Assembly: GCA_965140355.1 (NCBI GenBank)
Contig: OZ223192.1
Coordinates: 62,001-126,000, forward strand
DNA from: Acetobacterium sp965140355
GTDB taxonomy: Bacteria; Bacillota; Clostridia; Eubacteriales; Eubacteriaceae
Direction of reading: 5' to 3'
DNA length: 64,000 bases
The notes beneath the pieces are model-generated. The model did not search any database. It had not been told where the DNA came from and worked only from the letters and a program-made list of their open reading frames with translations. The position numbers were made by a program, and so were the translations under genes. Positions 34,699-43,762 of the stretch are shown piece by piece. Each line of letters begins with the position of its first letter. Positions within the stretch are counted from its first letter, which is position 1.

Positions 34699-35784
34699 AT
34701 GGATCAAGCAGAGAGTCGAAAGAAATTTTGGGAATCAAAATTTTGGAAGAAATATTCAAGCTATTTATTTTTTGTTTTTTTAATCAGTGCGACAGCAATT
34801 GTAATTTTAACCCAAGTCGATCCAGAAACCTTTTTAAAAACAATTAAACAGGCTAATGGTTGTTTTCTGATTCTCGGAATAGGGTGTGTTTTTATTTATT
34901 GGTTATTAGAAGCCTATATGCTTTTAATGCTGATGCGGCGAGATAAACCAAATGAAACCTTTCAATTTGCCTGGATGATGACGATGGTTGGGCAGTATTA
35001 TAATTTGATTACTCCGAGTGCTACGGGGGGACAACCGTTACAACTGTTTGAGATGTCTAAGAAAAATTATAGCATTGGTTCCGGGACTGCGGTATTGGTT
35101 CAAAAATATGCGCTATATCAGATAACGGTTACGTTTCTTGCGATCGTAGCGACAATTTTAAGTATCACGACTTTACATCAAAGTCTGGATGCGGCAAAAT
35201 GGCTGATTGCGATTGGTTTGCTGGTAAACATTGCCGGGGTAGTGCTGATTATTATTCTGGCATTTAATGTCAATGCCGCAAAAGCAATTATGATGGGGTG
35301 TGTCGGTCTTTTATTAAAACTGCATATTCTCAAAAATCCGCAAAAATATCACGAAAAGGTAGATCATTTTATAAACGAATACCAAATTGCCATTAAAGCG
35401 CTTAAAAGCAATAAGATGGAGACCGCAAGATTGTTTGGGGTATCTATTTTACAAATTCTGGCTTTTTTTTCGGTTAATTATTGTGTCTATCGTTCATTAG
35501 GGCTACATGAATTTAATGCCATTACGATTATTTCGCTTCAAGCTATTTTATATGTAGCGGTCGCATTTGTGCCGACTCCGGGAGCGGCAGGCGGAGCGGA
35601 GGCCGGTTTTTTACTTCTATTTGGACCGATTTATGGTCCCGGCAATACCGCGGTGGCGATGATTTTATGGCGACTCATCATTTTTTACTTTATCATTCTT
35701 TTTGGTGGGGTGTACTTATCGTTACATTCCATTCGAATTGGGAAAGAAAGAGCTAAAGAAATTGATGAAGGATATGAAGATTAA
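34699..35784 (+). CDS. YbhN/AglD-family (flippase-like) integral membrane protein
   Basis: A 361-residue membrane protein of the lysylphosphatidylglycerol synthase transmembrane/UPF0104 family, with about eight helices. It carries the conserved TPSATGGQPLQLFEM and PTPGAAGGAEAGF loops. No catalytic LPG synthase domain is present, so lipid or glycan flipping is possible but unproven. ATG 34699 follows AGGATG. The end lies 37 nt before fumA. Confidence 0.85.
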   Translation: MDQAESRKKFWESKFWKKYSSYLFFVFLISATAIVILTQVDPETFLKTIKQANGCFLILGIGCVFIYWLLEAYMLLMLMRRDKPNETFQFAWMMTMVGQYYNLITPSATGGQPLQLFEMSKKNYSIGSGTAVLVQKYALYQITVTFLAIVATILSITTLHQSLDAAKWLIAIGLLVNIAGVVLIIILAFNVNAAKAIMMGCVGLLLKLHILKNPQKYHEKVDHFINEYQIAIKALKSNKMETARLFGVSILQILAFFSVNYCVYRSLGLHEFNAITIISLQAILYVAVAFVPTPGAAGGAEAGFLLLFGPIYGPGNTAVAMILWRLIIFYFIILFGGVYLSLHSIRIGKERAKEIDEGYED

Positions 35785-35821
35785 GTTGAACATAAAAATC
35801 AATGAAAATAAGGAGCGATTA

Positions 35822-36664
35822 GTGAAGAAAATTGGAATCCAGCAAATCATTGATCAAGTCGCGGAGATGTGTATTGAAGCGAATACATTTTTGTCTGATG
35901 ACATGATCTGGGGATTGCGCAGAGCAGCAGAAACGGAAGAATCTGAAAATGGTAAAGAGATTCTGGAAACGATGTTAAGAAATTTTGAAGTTGCGGAAAA
36001 TAAAAAGATACCAATCTGTCAGGATACTGGCATGGTGGTGATGTTTGTCTCGTTTGGCCAGGATCTGATCATTGAAGGTGGAAATCTTGGAGATGCCCTT
36101 CAGGCTGGGGTTGCTAAAGGTTATGAAGATGGTTATTTGCGAAAATCAGTTGTTTCAGACCCCTTTATTCGAACGAATACCGGGAACAATACCCCGGCAG
36201 TAATTCATTATGAAATTGTGCCCGGGGATCGATTGAAAATTAAAATTCTGCCTAAAGGGTTTGGCAGTGAAAACACCAGTGCACTTAAAATGTTAAAACC
36301 ATCAGATGGGATCGCCGGGGTGAAGGATTTTGTCTTGCAAACCGTCGAAAAAGGCAGTCCCAATGCCTGTGCACCGATTGTTGTCGGCGTCGGTGTTGGT
36401 GGGACCATGGAAAAAGCAGCTATTATGGCTAAGGAAGCGTTAACCAGACCGTTAGGGAAACATAATCAAATAGCCCATGTTGAGGCCCTGGAAGCATATC
36501 TTTTAGAAGCAAGCAACGCTTTTGGAATTGGCCCGATGGGGCTTGGGGGAATAAATACCGTGTTAGGCGTAAATGTTGAAGTATTTCCAACTCATATCGC
36601 AGGCTTACCGGTGGCTGTAAATATCGCTTGTTATGTTAATCGACATGTGGAAAGGGAGCTATAA
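35822..36664 (+). CDS. fumA: Class I fumarate hydratase, alpha subunit
   Basis: A 280-residue N-terminal-type subunit of oxygen-sensitive 4Fe-4S fumarase (fumarate to malate). It has the cluster cysteine in PICQDTGMVVMF, GYLRKSVVSDPFIRTNTGNNTPAVIHYEIVPGD-type block, LPKGFGSEN and APIVVGVGVGGT. GTG start at 35822 with AGGAG 6 nt upstream; the longer frame overlaps the previous gene. fumB follows after 1 nt. Confidence 0.94.
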   Translation: MKKIGIQQIIDQVAEMCIEANTFLSDDMIWGLRRAAETEESENGKEILETMLRNFEVAENKKIPICQDTGMVVMFVSFGQDLIIEGGNLGDALQAGVAKGYEDGYLRKSVVSDPFIRTNTGNNTPAVIHYEIVPGDRLKIKILPKGFGSENTSALKMLKPSDGIAGVKDFVLQTVEKGSPNACAPIVVGVGVGGTMEKAAIMAKEALTRPLGKHNQIAHVEALEAYLLEASNAFGIGPMGLGGINTVLGVNVEVFPTHIAGLPVAVNIACYVNRHVEREL

Positions 36665-36665
36665 A

Positions 36666-37229
36666 ATGGCAATCGTTAATTTAGAAACACCCTTGAATAA
36701 GAGGGTCCGTAAAACGTTAAGAGCTGGCGACCAGGTGCGAATTTCCGGCATTATTTATACCGCCCGTGATGCGGCGCATAAACGGATGATGGAAGCGTTG
36801 GAACGCGAAGAAGCGTTGCCGCTGGATTTTACGGATGAATTAATCTACTATGTTGGGCCTTGTCCGGCTAAACCCGGAGATATTATTGGTTCTGCGGGGC
36901 CGACAACCAGTGGTCGAATGGATGCCTACACGCCAGAACTGCTCGATCGCGGGCTTGCCGGGATGATTGGTAAGGGAAATAGAAGTGAACGGGTTATTAA
37001 TAGTATGATGAGTAATGATGCTGTTTATTTTGCCTGTGTTGGCGGCGCCGGAGCTTTGTTACAAAACTGTATTAAATCCGTTGAAGTGCTGGCTTACGAA
37101 GATTTGGGAACTGAAGCTATCCGTAAAATTGAGGTTGAAGATTTTCCGGCTATTGTAGTTATTGACACTTTGGGAAATAATTTATATGAAACAGAAAGAA
37201 AAAAATTTGCACATAAGTTGTGGATTTAG
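36666..37229 (+). CDS. fumB: Class I fumarate hydratase, beta subunit
   Basis: A 187-residue C-terminal-type subunit of the split fumarase. It has LRAGDQVRISGIIYTARDAAHKRM and GPCPAKPGDIIGSAGPTTSGRMD. ATG 36666 with GGGAG close upstream, 1 nt after fumA. An aminotransferase follows after 10 nt. That arrangement allows fumarate, malate and oxaloacetate/aspartate flow, which is inference. Confidence 0.94.
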   Translation: MAIVNLETPLNKRVRKTLRAGDQVRISGIIYTARDAAHKRMMEALEREEALPLDFTDELIYYVGPCPAKPGDIIGSAGPTTSGRMDAYTPELLDRGLAGMIGKGNRSERVINSMMSNDAVYFACVGGAGALLQNCIKSVEVLAYEDLGTEAIRKIEVEDFPAIVVIDTLGNNLYETERKKFAHKLWI

Positions 37230-37239
37230 GAGAGGGAAA

Positions 37240-38496
37240 ATGAAAAAAGCTGAAATGGTTATTGAAACGTCGTTAAGAGAGGGTGGAACAGACCCAATAT
37301 TCAGAATTGCCGGAGAAGCGGCAAAACGTACCAAAGAATTGGGCGCCGAAGCAGTTATTAATTCAACGATCGGAGCACTGATGGATGATAATGGTGAACT
37401 GGTAACGTTTAAGGCTGTTTATGAGACGCTAAAAAGTTTACCGAATAATTTAATTGCCGATTATTCAGGACTTGCCGGACAACCGGACTTTTTAGAAAAG
37501 ATTACGGAAGCTTGTTTTAAAAACTATAAACCAGAAGGTCATATTCGGGCGGTAGCAACGCCTGGTGGAACGGGGGCCGTGCGGCATGCTTTTTGCAACT
37601 ATACCGAATTGGGCGATACCATTTTACTCACTGATTGGTATTGGGCCGCGTATCACACAATCGCAAATGAAAATCACCGTAAAATTACCACCTTTCCGCT
37701 TTATAACGAAAAAGGTGAATTCAATTTAGACGCTTGGAAAAAAAGCATCCTGGAACTTTTGGAAAAACAACAGCGGGTATTAACCGTTCTTAATACACCA
37801 GCCCATAATCCCACTGGTTATACAATTTCTTTAAATGAGTGGGAAGCCATTAAAACTTTTATAACAGAAACAGCAAAAGCCCAGCCGGAAGCAAAAATTA
37901 TTCTGCTGGTGGACTTAGCATATATTGATTTTGCCGGTGAAGGTGATGAAGCTAGAGAATTTATGAAAACACTAACGGGGATGCCGAATAATGTTCTGAC
38001 TTTATATGCCTTTAGCTGTTCAAAGGGGTATACGATGTATGGACTGAGAAATGGTGCCATCCTTTGTGTCGCGCCGAGCGCAGAAATCGCTGACGAATTT
38101 GTCAATGCCTGTACTTATTCCAATCGCGGGAATTGGTCAAATGGGACAAGAGGGGCAATGGAAACGATCACGAAAATTTTCAGTAACGATGAGTTATACA
38201 ATCAGGCCATGGCGGAGCAGAGTTTTTATAAAAATATTTTAAGACGGCGGGCCAGTGCGTTTGTTGAAGAGGCAAAGAAAATCGGGTTGGAGATGGTTAC
38301 TTATTGCGATGGCTTTTTTATCAGTATTCCTTGTGATAAACCGAGTGAAATTAGTAATCTTTTAATGGAAAAAAATACGTTTGTAGTCGCTTTGGGAAAG
38401 GGACTTCGGTTTGCACCCTGCGCGGTGTCGGAAGAAAAATGTCGTCGATCGCCACAATTAATCCTCGATGCGATCAAGGCAGTGGAAGGTTGTTAA
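37240..38496 (+). CDS. PLP-dependent class I/II aminotransferase
   Basis: A 418-residue fold-type I aminotransferase. It has ATPGGTGAVRHAFCNY (cofactor phosphate pocket), LNTPAHNPTGYTIS, LVDLAYIDFAGEG and the PLP lysine in SCSKGYTMYGLRNG, and FAPCAVSEEKC near the end. The pattern recalls aromatic/aspartate aminotransferases, but substrate cannot be fixed. AGGAGAGG before ATG 37240. It is 10 nt after fumB. Confidence 0.88.
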   Translation: MKKAEMVIETSLREGGTDPIFRIAGEAAKRTKELGAEAVINSTIGALMDDNGELVTFKAVYETLKSLPNNLIADYSGLAGQPDFLEKITEACFKNYKPEGHIRAVATPGGTGAVRHAFCNYTELGDTILLTDWYWAAYHTIANENHRKITTFPLYNEKGEFNLDAWKKSILELLEKQQRVLTVLNTPAHNPTGYTISLNEWEAIKTFITETAKAQPEAKIILLVDLAYIDFAGEGDEAREFMKTLTGMPNNVLTLYAFSCSKGYTMYGLRNGAILCVAPSAEIADEFVNACTYSNRGNWSNGTRGAMETITKIFSNDELYNQAMAEQSFYKNILRRRASAFVEEAKKIGLEMVTYCDGFFISIPCDKPSEISNLLMEKNTFVVALGKGLRFAPCAVSEEKCRRSPQLILDAIKAVEGC

Positions 38497-38540
38497 TAAC
38501 TGGCCGATAAATTTGTTTGTAAAATTTGAAAGGTAAAGAG

Positions 38541-39551
38541 ATGAGAGTAAAAATTGTTGATGTTGCAAGAGAAGCAAATGTTTCGGTAGCGACAGTATCC
38601 CGTGTTGTCAATAATATTCCGTTGGTAAATGAAGAAACAAAAGAACGTGTTTTAGAAGCAATTAAAAAAACCGGTTACAAACCAAATGCGATTGCCAGAA
38701 GTTTAAAGATTCAGAAAACTAATACCATGGGGATCATGATTCCGGATATTACCAACCCATACTATACTGAAATTGTGCGTGGCGCTGAAGATGTTTGTGG
38801 AATTTATCATTATAATATCATTTTAAGCAATACTGACTTTGATCCCGAAAAAGAAAGAAAATCTTTGAACGTTCTGGTTGAAAAACAATGTGATGGGATT
38901 ATCTACGTTGGAAAAGATCTCAGTGCAGAAATGCAGACGGAATTGATCAATGCCCCCAGCGAGGTGGTTTTAGGTTGTATTCCCGATGATAGCGGCATGT
39001 TGAGCGGTGTTTTAATAAATAATGAAACGGCTGCTTATGAATTAGCGACTGAACTTATTAAGATGGGACATCAAAAATTTATGCTTTTTTTCGATGAACT
39101 CGAGGAAGGCTATATTTATCAGGAAAGAAAAAAGGGTTTTATTAAAGCTTTTGAAGAAAATAATATTGACTTTGATGACAGTCGTGTATTACGCGAAAAA
39201 CTAAGTCTTACGGGTGGTTATAGCATGATGGAACAAGCCATCAATTCAGGAGTCGATTTTACCTGTGTTTTCTGCTTTAATGATCAAACGGCGTTGGGGG
39301 CTCTTCGCTGTGCTGAAGAAATGGGGAAAAAAGTGCCCGAAGATATCAGTGTTTGTGGATTCAATAATTTTTGGATTGCCGAATGGACCAGACCCCAGAT
39401 TACTACAGTTGCCCAGCCGATGTATGATATTGGGGCGATTGCTATGCGGATGTTGATTAAGTTGTGCGAAAAAGATGGTGATCGAGCGGTCAAAAACGTT
39501 TATGTCCCTCATGAAGTTTATATTCGTGACTCAGTTCAAAAAATTAAATAA
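38541..39551 (+). CDS. LacI-family transcriptional regulator
   Basis: A 336-residue repressor. The N-terminal helix-turn-helix (KIVDVAREANVSVATVSRVVNN) and hinge (YKPNAIARSLK) are followed by a periplasmic-binding-like sensor domain ending with GFNNFWIAEWTRPQITTV. It resembles CcpA-type members in length and hinge, but without an HPr contact check I leave it unnamed. AAGGTAAAGAG precedes ATG 38541. Confidence 0.9.
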   Translation: MRVKIVDVAREANVSVATVSRVVNNIPLVNEETKERVLEAIKKTGYKPNAIARSLKIQKTNTMGIMIPDITNPYYTEIVRGAEDVCGIYHYNIILSNTDFDPEKERKSLNVLVEKQCDGIIYVGKDLSAEMQTELINAPSEVVLGCIPDDSGMLSGVLINNETAAYELATELIKMGHQKFMLFFDELEEGYIYQERKKGFIKAFEENNIDFDDSRVLREKLSLTGGYSMMEQAINSGVDFTCVFCFNDQTALGALRCAEEMGKKVPEDISVCGFNNFWIAEWTRPQITTVAQPMYDIGAIAMRMLIKLCEKDGDRAVKNVYVPHEVYIRDSVQKIK

Positions 39552-39565
39552 AAGAAGGACTTTTT

Positions 39566-40552
39566 ATGAAATATATTGATTGGAAAGAGACGGACCCGCA
39601 AATAAACTTGGCCTTTGAAGAATATGTTTTTAATCAAATGGATAAAAACGAAAGTTATTTTCTTTTATGGCAAAATGATAATGCTGTGATTGTGGGGAAA
39701 CACCAGAATACGATCGAAGAAATTAATCAGGAGTTTGTTAAGGAAAATGATATCAAAGTAGTGCGACGGTTATCCGGTGGTGGGGCGGTTTATCACGATC
39801 TGGGAAATTTGAACTTTACTTTTATTGTTAATGATAATGGCAAAGATCAATTCGATTTTAAAACGTTTACGGGACCCGTCGTTGAAGCACTGAAGTCTAT
39901 CGGCGTTAAAGCTGAGTTTAATAGTCGAAATGATATTGCCATTGATGGAAAAAAGTTTTCGGGTAATTCTCAATATGCTAAAAAAGGCCGAATTCTCCAT
40001 CATGGTACCATTTTGTTCAATTCTAAGCTAGCGACAATCCAAAGCGCATTAAAAGTTAAAAAAGATAAAATTGAGTCGAAAGGGATTAAATCTGTAAAAA
40101 GCCGCGTCACGAACATTGCGGACTATCTTGAGGATGGTTATACATTAGCTGATTTTAAACAGGCTTTGTTGAAGTCGATGTTCGCGGGTGAGCAACTTGA
40201 AGAAGTTATGCTTTCGGATCAAGAAATCCAGGCAATTCAAAAATTAAAAACAGAGAAATACGCAACGTGGGATTGGAATTATGGGAAATCACCATTATAT
40301 AATGTAAAAAAAGAACGAAAATGTGATTTTGGTCTGGTAACAGTATTGATGCAAGTTGAAAAAGGCGAGATTAAAGAAATTCATTTTTATGGCGATTATT
40401 TTGGAAATGGCGATATTAAAGAGTTAGAAACGCAGCTAGTCGGGATTAAACCGACAGAAGAGTCGCTATCAGCGGTATTAAAAAACATTGATCTTGCCGA
40501 CTACATTAATGGACTGGATTCGAAAACACTAATTGATTTAATCTTATATTAA
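39566..40552 (+). CDS. lplA: Lipoate--protein ligase
   Basis: A 328-residue ATP-dependent lipoyl ligase. It has the RRLSGGGAVYHDLGNLNFTF motif, KFSGNSQYAKKGRILHHGT and a C-terminal accessory domain, as in bacterial LplA. It scavenges lipoate for the glycine-cleavage H protein or 2-oxoacid complexes. 14 nt after the LacI gene and closed by a terminator. Confidence 0.94.
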   Translation: MKYIDWKETDPQINLAFEEYVFNQMDKNESYFLLWQNDNAVIVGKHQNTIEEINQEFVKENDIKVVRRLSGGGAVYHDLGNLNFTFIVNDNGKDQFDFKTFTGPVVEALKSIGVKAEFNSRNDIAIDGKKFSGNSQYAKKGRILHHGTILFNSKLATIQSALKVKKDKIESKGIKSVKSRVTNIADYLEDGYTLADFKQALLKSMFAGEQLEEVMLSDQEIQAIQKLKTEKYATWDWNYGKSPLYNVKKERKCDFGLVTVLMQVEKGEIKEIHFYGDYFGNGDIKELETQLVGIKPTEESLSAVLKNIDLADYINGLDSKTLIDLILY

Positions 40553-40568
40553 TATTAGCATGATGGCA

Positions 40569-40620
40569 AAACTGGTCAGCACGATGTAAAGGATACATTT
40601 TACTGAGTTGACCAGTTTTT
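40569..40620 (+). terminator. lplA terminator
   Basis: AAACTGGTCA and TTGACCAGTTTTT pair around a 29-nt loop, directly after lplA. Confidence 0.75.
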
Positions 40621-40652
40621 CCTATATAATGTCTAAACAGAAAGGAAGTTCA

Positions 40653-41819
40653 TTGGAATCAAATATTACGCGGCTTAGTGTTAATGGAAAAGAAATAGTT
40701 TTAATTGGAACAGCACATGTGTCCAAAAACAGTGTCGATGAAGTGCGCGAAACCATCAAAGCGGAACAACCGGATTCCATTTGCATTGAATTGGATCAAC
40801 AACGGTATGACGCGATTAATCAAAAAGAGAAATGGTCGAACACGGATATTGTTCAGATCATCAAAAGCAAGCGAGCCGGTTTTATGTTCGTAAATATTCT
40901 GCTTTCCAATTATCAGCGCAAATTGGCGGAACAATTCGGCATTGAATCGGGTCAGGAAATGATGGAGGGAATGGCTTGCGCGAAGGAGTACGGGGCCGAA
41001 TTAGTGCTGGCCGATCGCAGTATTCAGATTACTTTTAATCGGATTTGGCGCGGGTGTAGTTTCTGGGAAAAAATGAAAGTTCTTTTTTCAATTATTCTCA
41101 GTGTGGTCGATGATGAAGAAATTACGGAAGAAGATCTGGAAAACCTGAAATCGGATGATATGCTCACAGCAGCGCTTTCGGAAATGGGATCAGCATTTAA
41201 GGGCGTCAAAAAATATTTGGTTGATGAACGTGATCAATATCTGGCCTATAAAATAAAAAACGCTCCTGGGAAAAAGGTTGTTGCAGTTTTGGGAGCAGCT
41301 CATGTCCCCGGGATTAAAGAAGAACTTTTTAAAGAGCAAAATATTGCAGAACTTGAAGTTGTCGCGCCAAAATCAAATGTCGGCAAGATTATTGGCTGGA
41401 TGATTCCGATTGTGCTAATCGCATTAATTTTAATTACGTTTATCTCAAATCCCAGTTCTGGTTTGGAACAAGCTAGAACCTGGATAATTTGGAATGGTAT
41501 CTTATCGGCTTTGGGGACATTGATTGCGGGGGGGCATATTCTGTCGATCCTAACGGCCTTCGTGGTAGCACCGATTACGTCATTAAATCCGTTATTAGCG
41601 GCTGGTTGGTTTGCCGGGATTGTCGAAGCGCACTATCGCAAGCCAAAGGTTGAAGATTTCGAATCATTGCCAAAAGATTTAGCTAGCCTCAGAGGACTTT
41701 GGCGGAATAAAGTGACAAAAGTATTGATGGTTGTTGTTTTTGCTAATTTGGGAAGCGTTTTAGGAACCTGGTTGGGAGGACTTAATATCATTGGCATTTT
41801 TATTAATACTTTTTCCTGA
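40653..41819 (+). CDS. TraB/PrgY-family membrane protein
   Basis: A 388-residue protein of the TraB family (named after pheromone-shutdown proteins; Tiki/EreA-like fold). It has IVLIGTAHVSKNSVDEV, SICIELDQQRYDAI, VVAVLGAAHVPGI and three C-terminal membrane helices (from about 255). Cellular role in Clostridia unknown. TTG 40653 with AAAGGAAG 6 nt upstream is chosen; the longer frame begins inside the lplA terminator. TATAAT sits at 40625-40630. Confidence 0.87.
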   Translation: MESNITRLSVNGKEIVLIGTAHVSKNSVDEVRETIKAEQPDSICIELDQQRYDAINQKEKWSNTDIVQIIKSKRAGFMFVNILLSNYQRKLAEQFGIESGQEMMEGMACAKEYGAELVLADRSIQITFNRIWRGCSFWEKMKVLFSIILSVVDDEEITEEDLENLKSDDMLTAALSEMGSAFKGVKKYLVDERDQYLAYKIKNAPGKKVVAVLGAAHVPGIKEELFKEQNIAELEVVAPKSNVGKIIGWMIPIVLIALILITFISNPSSGLEQARTWIIWNGILSALGTLIAGGHILSILTAFVVAPITSLNPLLAAGWFAGIVEAHYRKPKVEDFESLPKDLASLRGLWRNKVTKVLMVVVFANLGSVLGTWLGGLNIIGIFINTFS

Positions 41820-41877
41820 TGATGTGCATAATTAGGAGAAAAATTTTTTCACCAAGCGAGTTACCTTTCAAAAAAAC

Positions 41878-41906
41878 TTGTTAATGTTTACAAAATAATA
41901 TATAAT
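41878..41906 (+). promoter_or_regulatory. Promoter of the amino-acid ABC transporter
   Basis: TTGTTA at 41878-41883, 17-bp spacer, TATAAT at 41901-41906. The start would be about 25 nt before a strong AGAAAGGAG site. Confidence 0.75.
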
Positions 41907-41939
41907 TAACAACATTAGGAATTTAGAAAGGAGAAAACT

Positions 41940-42776
41940 ATGAAAAGAAAACTTTTAGGACTATCATTGTTTATGTTATTGGTAACAGCACTTGTTTTGA
42001 CAGGTTGTTCCTCAGGAGGGACAAAAACGGAAGCAACAGAGGATGTTTTGGCAGATGGTGTGTTAAGTGTTGGGGTGGATGATACGTATTTGCCAATGGA
42101 ATTTAGAGATGATCAAAATGAACTCGTTGGTTTTGATATTGACTTTGCTAATGCTTTAGCTGAACAATTAGGGGTTAACGTTGAATTTCAGACCGTTGCC
42201 TGGGATGGTATCTTTAATGGCTTAACTGCGAAGCAATATGATGCAATCATTTCAAGCACAAGTATCACTCCAGATCGCTTAAAAAGCTTTAGTATGACAG
42301 ATCCTTATGTGGCTAACGGTATCGTTATTGTGTCTCGAAAAGACGCTACACCAGTGACGACTTTTAAGGAACTTGAAGGTAAGACATTAGGTGCTCAAAT
42401 CGAAACAACAGCGGATATTGCGGCAGAAAAATTAAAAGTTGATGAAAACGTCAATGTTGAGATCAAGAAATTTGATGGTATGTTAGATGCGTTTGCTGCC
42501 CTTCAGGGAAAACAAATTGATAATGTTATTACCGATGCAGGCGTTGCCATGTATTATGTTGCTCAAAATCCTGATTTGTTTGTTGTCAGTTCAGATGTTT
42601 TGACGAATGAACCAATTGGTATTACTTCTCGGATGGATGATACCGCATCAACCGAAAAATTTAACGAAGCAATAAAAGCTTTGCAGGAAAATGGTAAAAT
42701 GTCAGAAATTTCAATGAAGTGGTTTGGTGAAGATATGACAAAAGATATTGATACTAAACTGGTAGTCATTGAGTAG
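41940..42776 (+). CDS. Polar amino-acid ABC transporter, substrate-binding lipoprotein
   Basis: A 278-residue SBP_bac_3 family protein. The signal peptide ends in the lipobox LTGC with lipidated C23. The mature part has LSVGVDDTYLPMEFRDD, VGFDIDFANALAEQLG and FDAIISSTSITPDR-like block (YDAIISSTSITPDRL), typical of glutamine/cystine/arginine binders. Ligand not assignable from sequence. It is separated from the permease by 313 nt with hairpins. Confidence 0.93.
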   Translation: MKRKLLGLSLFMLLVTALVLTGCSSGGTKTEATEDVLADGVLSVGVDDTYLPMEFRDDQNELVGFDIDFANALAEQLGVNVEFQTVAWDGIFNGLTAKQYDAIISSTSITPDRLKSFSMTDPYVANGIVIVSRKDATPVTTFKELEGKTLGAQIETTADIAAEKLKVDENVNVEIKKFDGMLDAFAALQGKQIDNVITDAGVAMYYVAQNPDLFVVSSDVLTNEPIGITSRMDDTASTEKFNEAIKALQENGKMSEISMKWFGEDMTKDIDTKLVVIE

Positions 42777-43089
42777 CATTTAGAGAATAAAATAGATAAA
42801 TGGATTAGGACTTGGCACAGGAATGTGACAAGTCCTGTTCACTTGTTTATAGAATAATATGAAATTGATTAGAAAATAGTTTAACATCCGATGATTCCCA
42901 TTAAATTGAGAAATTTATCAGAAGGGTCTCAAGTTTGTGATGTGAGCAAATGTTCGTGAGGGTTGTAGACAAAGTAATTAAGTGGTTAATGTCTTTTTCA
43001 GTGGTAGTTATTTAACACGGTAGAAAAAGGTTTTGTCTGCAACCTGACATGAGTCAGTATATAAAATTTACGACGAAGGGAAGATCAAT
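42777..43089 (+). promoter_or_regulatory. Spacer with two hairpins between SBP and permease genes
   Basis: First hairpin at 42807-42835: AGGACTTG and CAAGTCCT with CAC/GTG inner pairs, no T-run but a GTTCACTTGTTT tail. It probably limits read-through or protects the SBP mRNA end. A second one spans 42961-43044. Such spacing fits high SBP to permease ratios. No reading frame is present. Confidence 0.5.
42961..43044 (+). repeat. 84-bp inverted-repeat element before the permease gene
   Basis: GGTTGTAGACAAA (42961-42973) and TTTGTCTGCAACC (43032-43044) form a 13-bp stem with one mismatch around 58 nt. The left arm is identical to the 13-mer at 25192 in the argC leader. No target-site duplication was found, so a mobile origin is not supported. 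Confidence 0.4.
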
Positions 43090-43752
43090 GTGTTAAATGA
43101 AATCCAACTATGGGCAATTTTTAATGGAGCCGTTATCACTCTGGAGATTGCCATTGTAGCAATTGTTTTTGGCGCAATATTCGGGGTTGTGGTTGCCTTG
43201 GGAAGAATCTCTAAAAATAAGGTAGCCAATGCCGTATCCTGGTTTTATATTTGGTTTTTTAGAGGAACGCCATTATTGCTGCAATTGTTTATTGGTTATT
43301 TTGCAATTCCAATTATTTATTTGGAAGCGACTGGTTCAGCCTTTAATGTTGATCCGATGATTTGTGCTTTTGTTGTTTTTTCACTCAATGCGACCGCATA
43401 TCTGGCAGAAATTATTCGGGCGGCCATTCAATCGATCAACAGTGGGCAAATGGAAGCAGCAAAGGCATTAGGAATGAGTTATCGTCAAGCGATGACTAAG
43501 ATTATTATTCCGCAAACCTTTAAACGTTTAGTCGCGCCAATGGGGAACGAGTTGATTATGCTTTTAAAAGATACCTCGCTGGTATCAACCATTGCGTTAT
43601 TTGATTTGCTAAGAACGACTAAAACAATGGCAAGTGCTACTGGATCATGGATTTACTATGTTTATGCAGCGGCAATTTATCTATTCTTAACAACGATTAT
43701 TCAAGTTGTGTTTGATCGGATGGAGAAAAAGCTTGGAGTTTACGAAAGATAG
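43090..43752 (+). CDS. Amino-acid ABC transporter permease
   Basis: A 220-residue HisM/GlnP-type permease. It has five helices, the early WFFRGTPLLLQLF motif and the EAA loop (EAAKALGMSYRQAMTKIIIPQ) that docks the ATPase. GTG start at 43090 with GAAGGGAAG upstream; the ATG two bases earlier is out of frame and hits a stop at once. 10 nt before the ATPase gene. Confidence 0.93.
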   Translation: MLNEIQLWAIFNGAVITLEIAIVAIVFGAIFGVVVALGRISKNKVANAVSWFYIWFFRGTPLLLQLFIGYFAIPIIYLEATGSAFNVDPMICAFVVFSLNATAYLAEIIRAAIQSINSGQMEAAKALGMSYRQAMTKIIIPQTFKRLVAPMGNELIMLLKDTSLVSTIALFDLLRTTKTMASATGSWIYYVYAAAIYLFLTTIIQVVFDRMEKKLGVYER

Positions 43753-43762
43753 GGAAATGAAT

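Noticed and set aside
40608..40630. TTGACC/TATAAT as promoter of the TraB gene
   Set aside because: The spacer is only 11 bp and TTGACC is part of the terminator stem; only the -10 is credible.
40608..40652. Longer start for the TraB-family protein
   Set aside because: These codons lie inside the lplA terminator and before the -10 box; TTG 40653 has a proper ribosome site.
42961..43044. Mobile element (MITE) at the permease leader
   Set aside because: Terminal repeats exist but no target duplication and only one other partial copy is visible.
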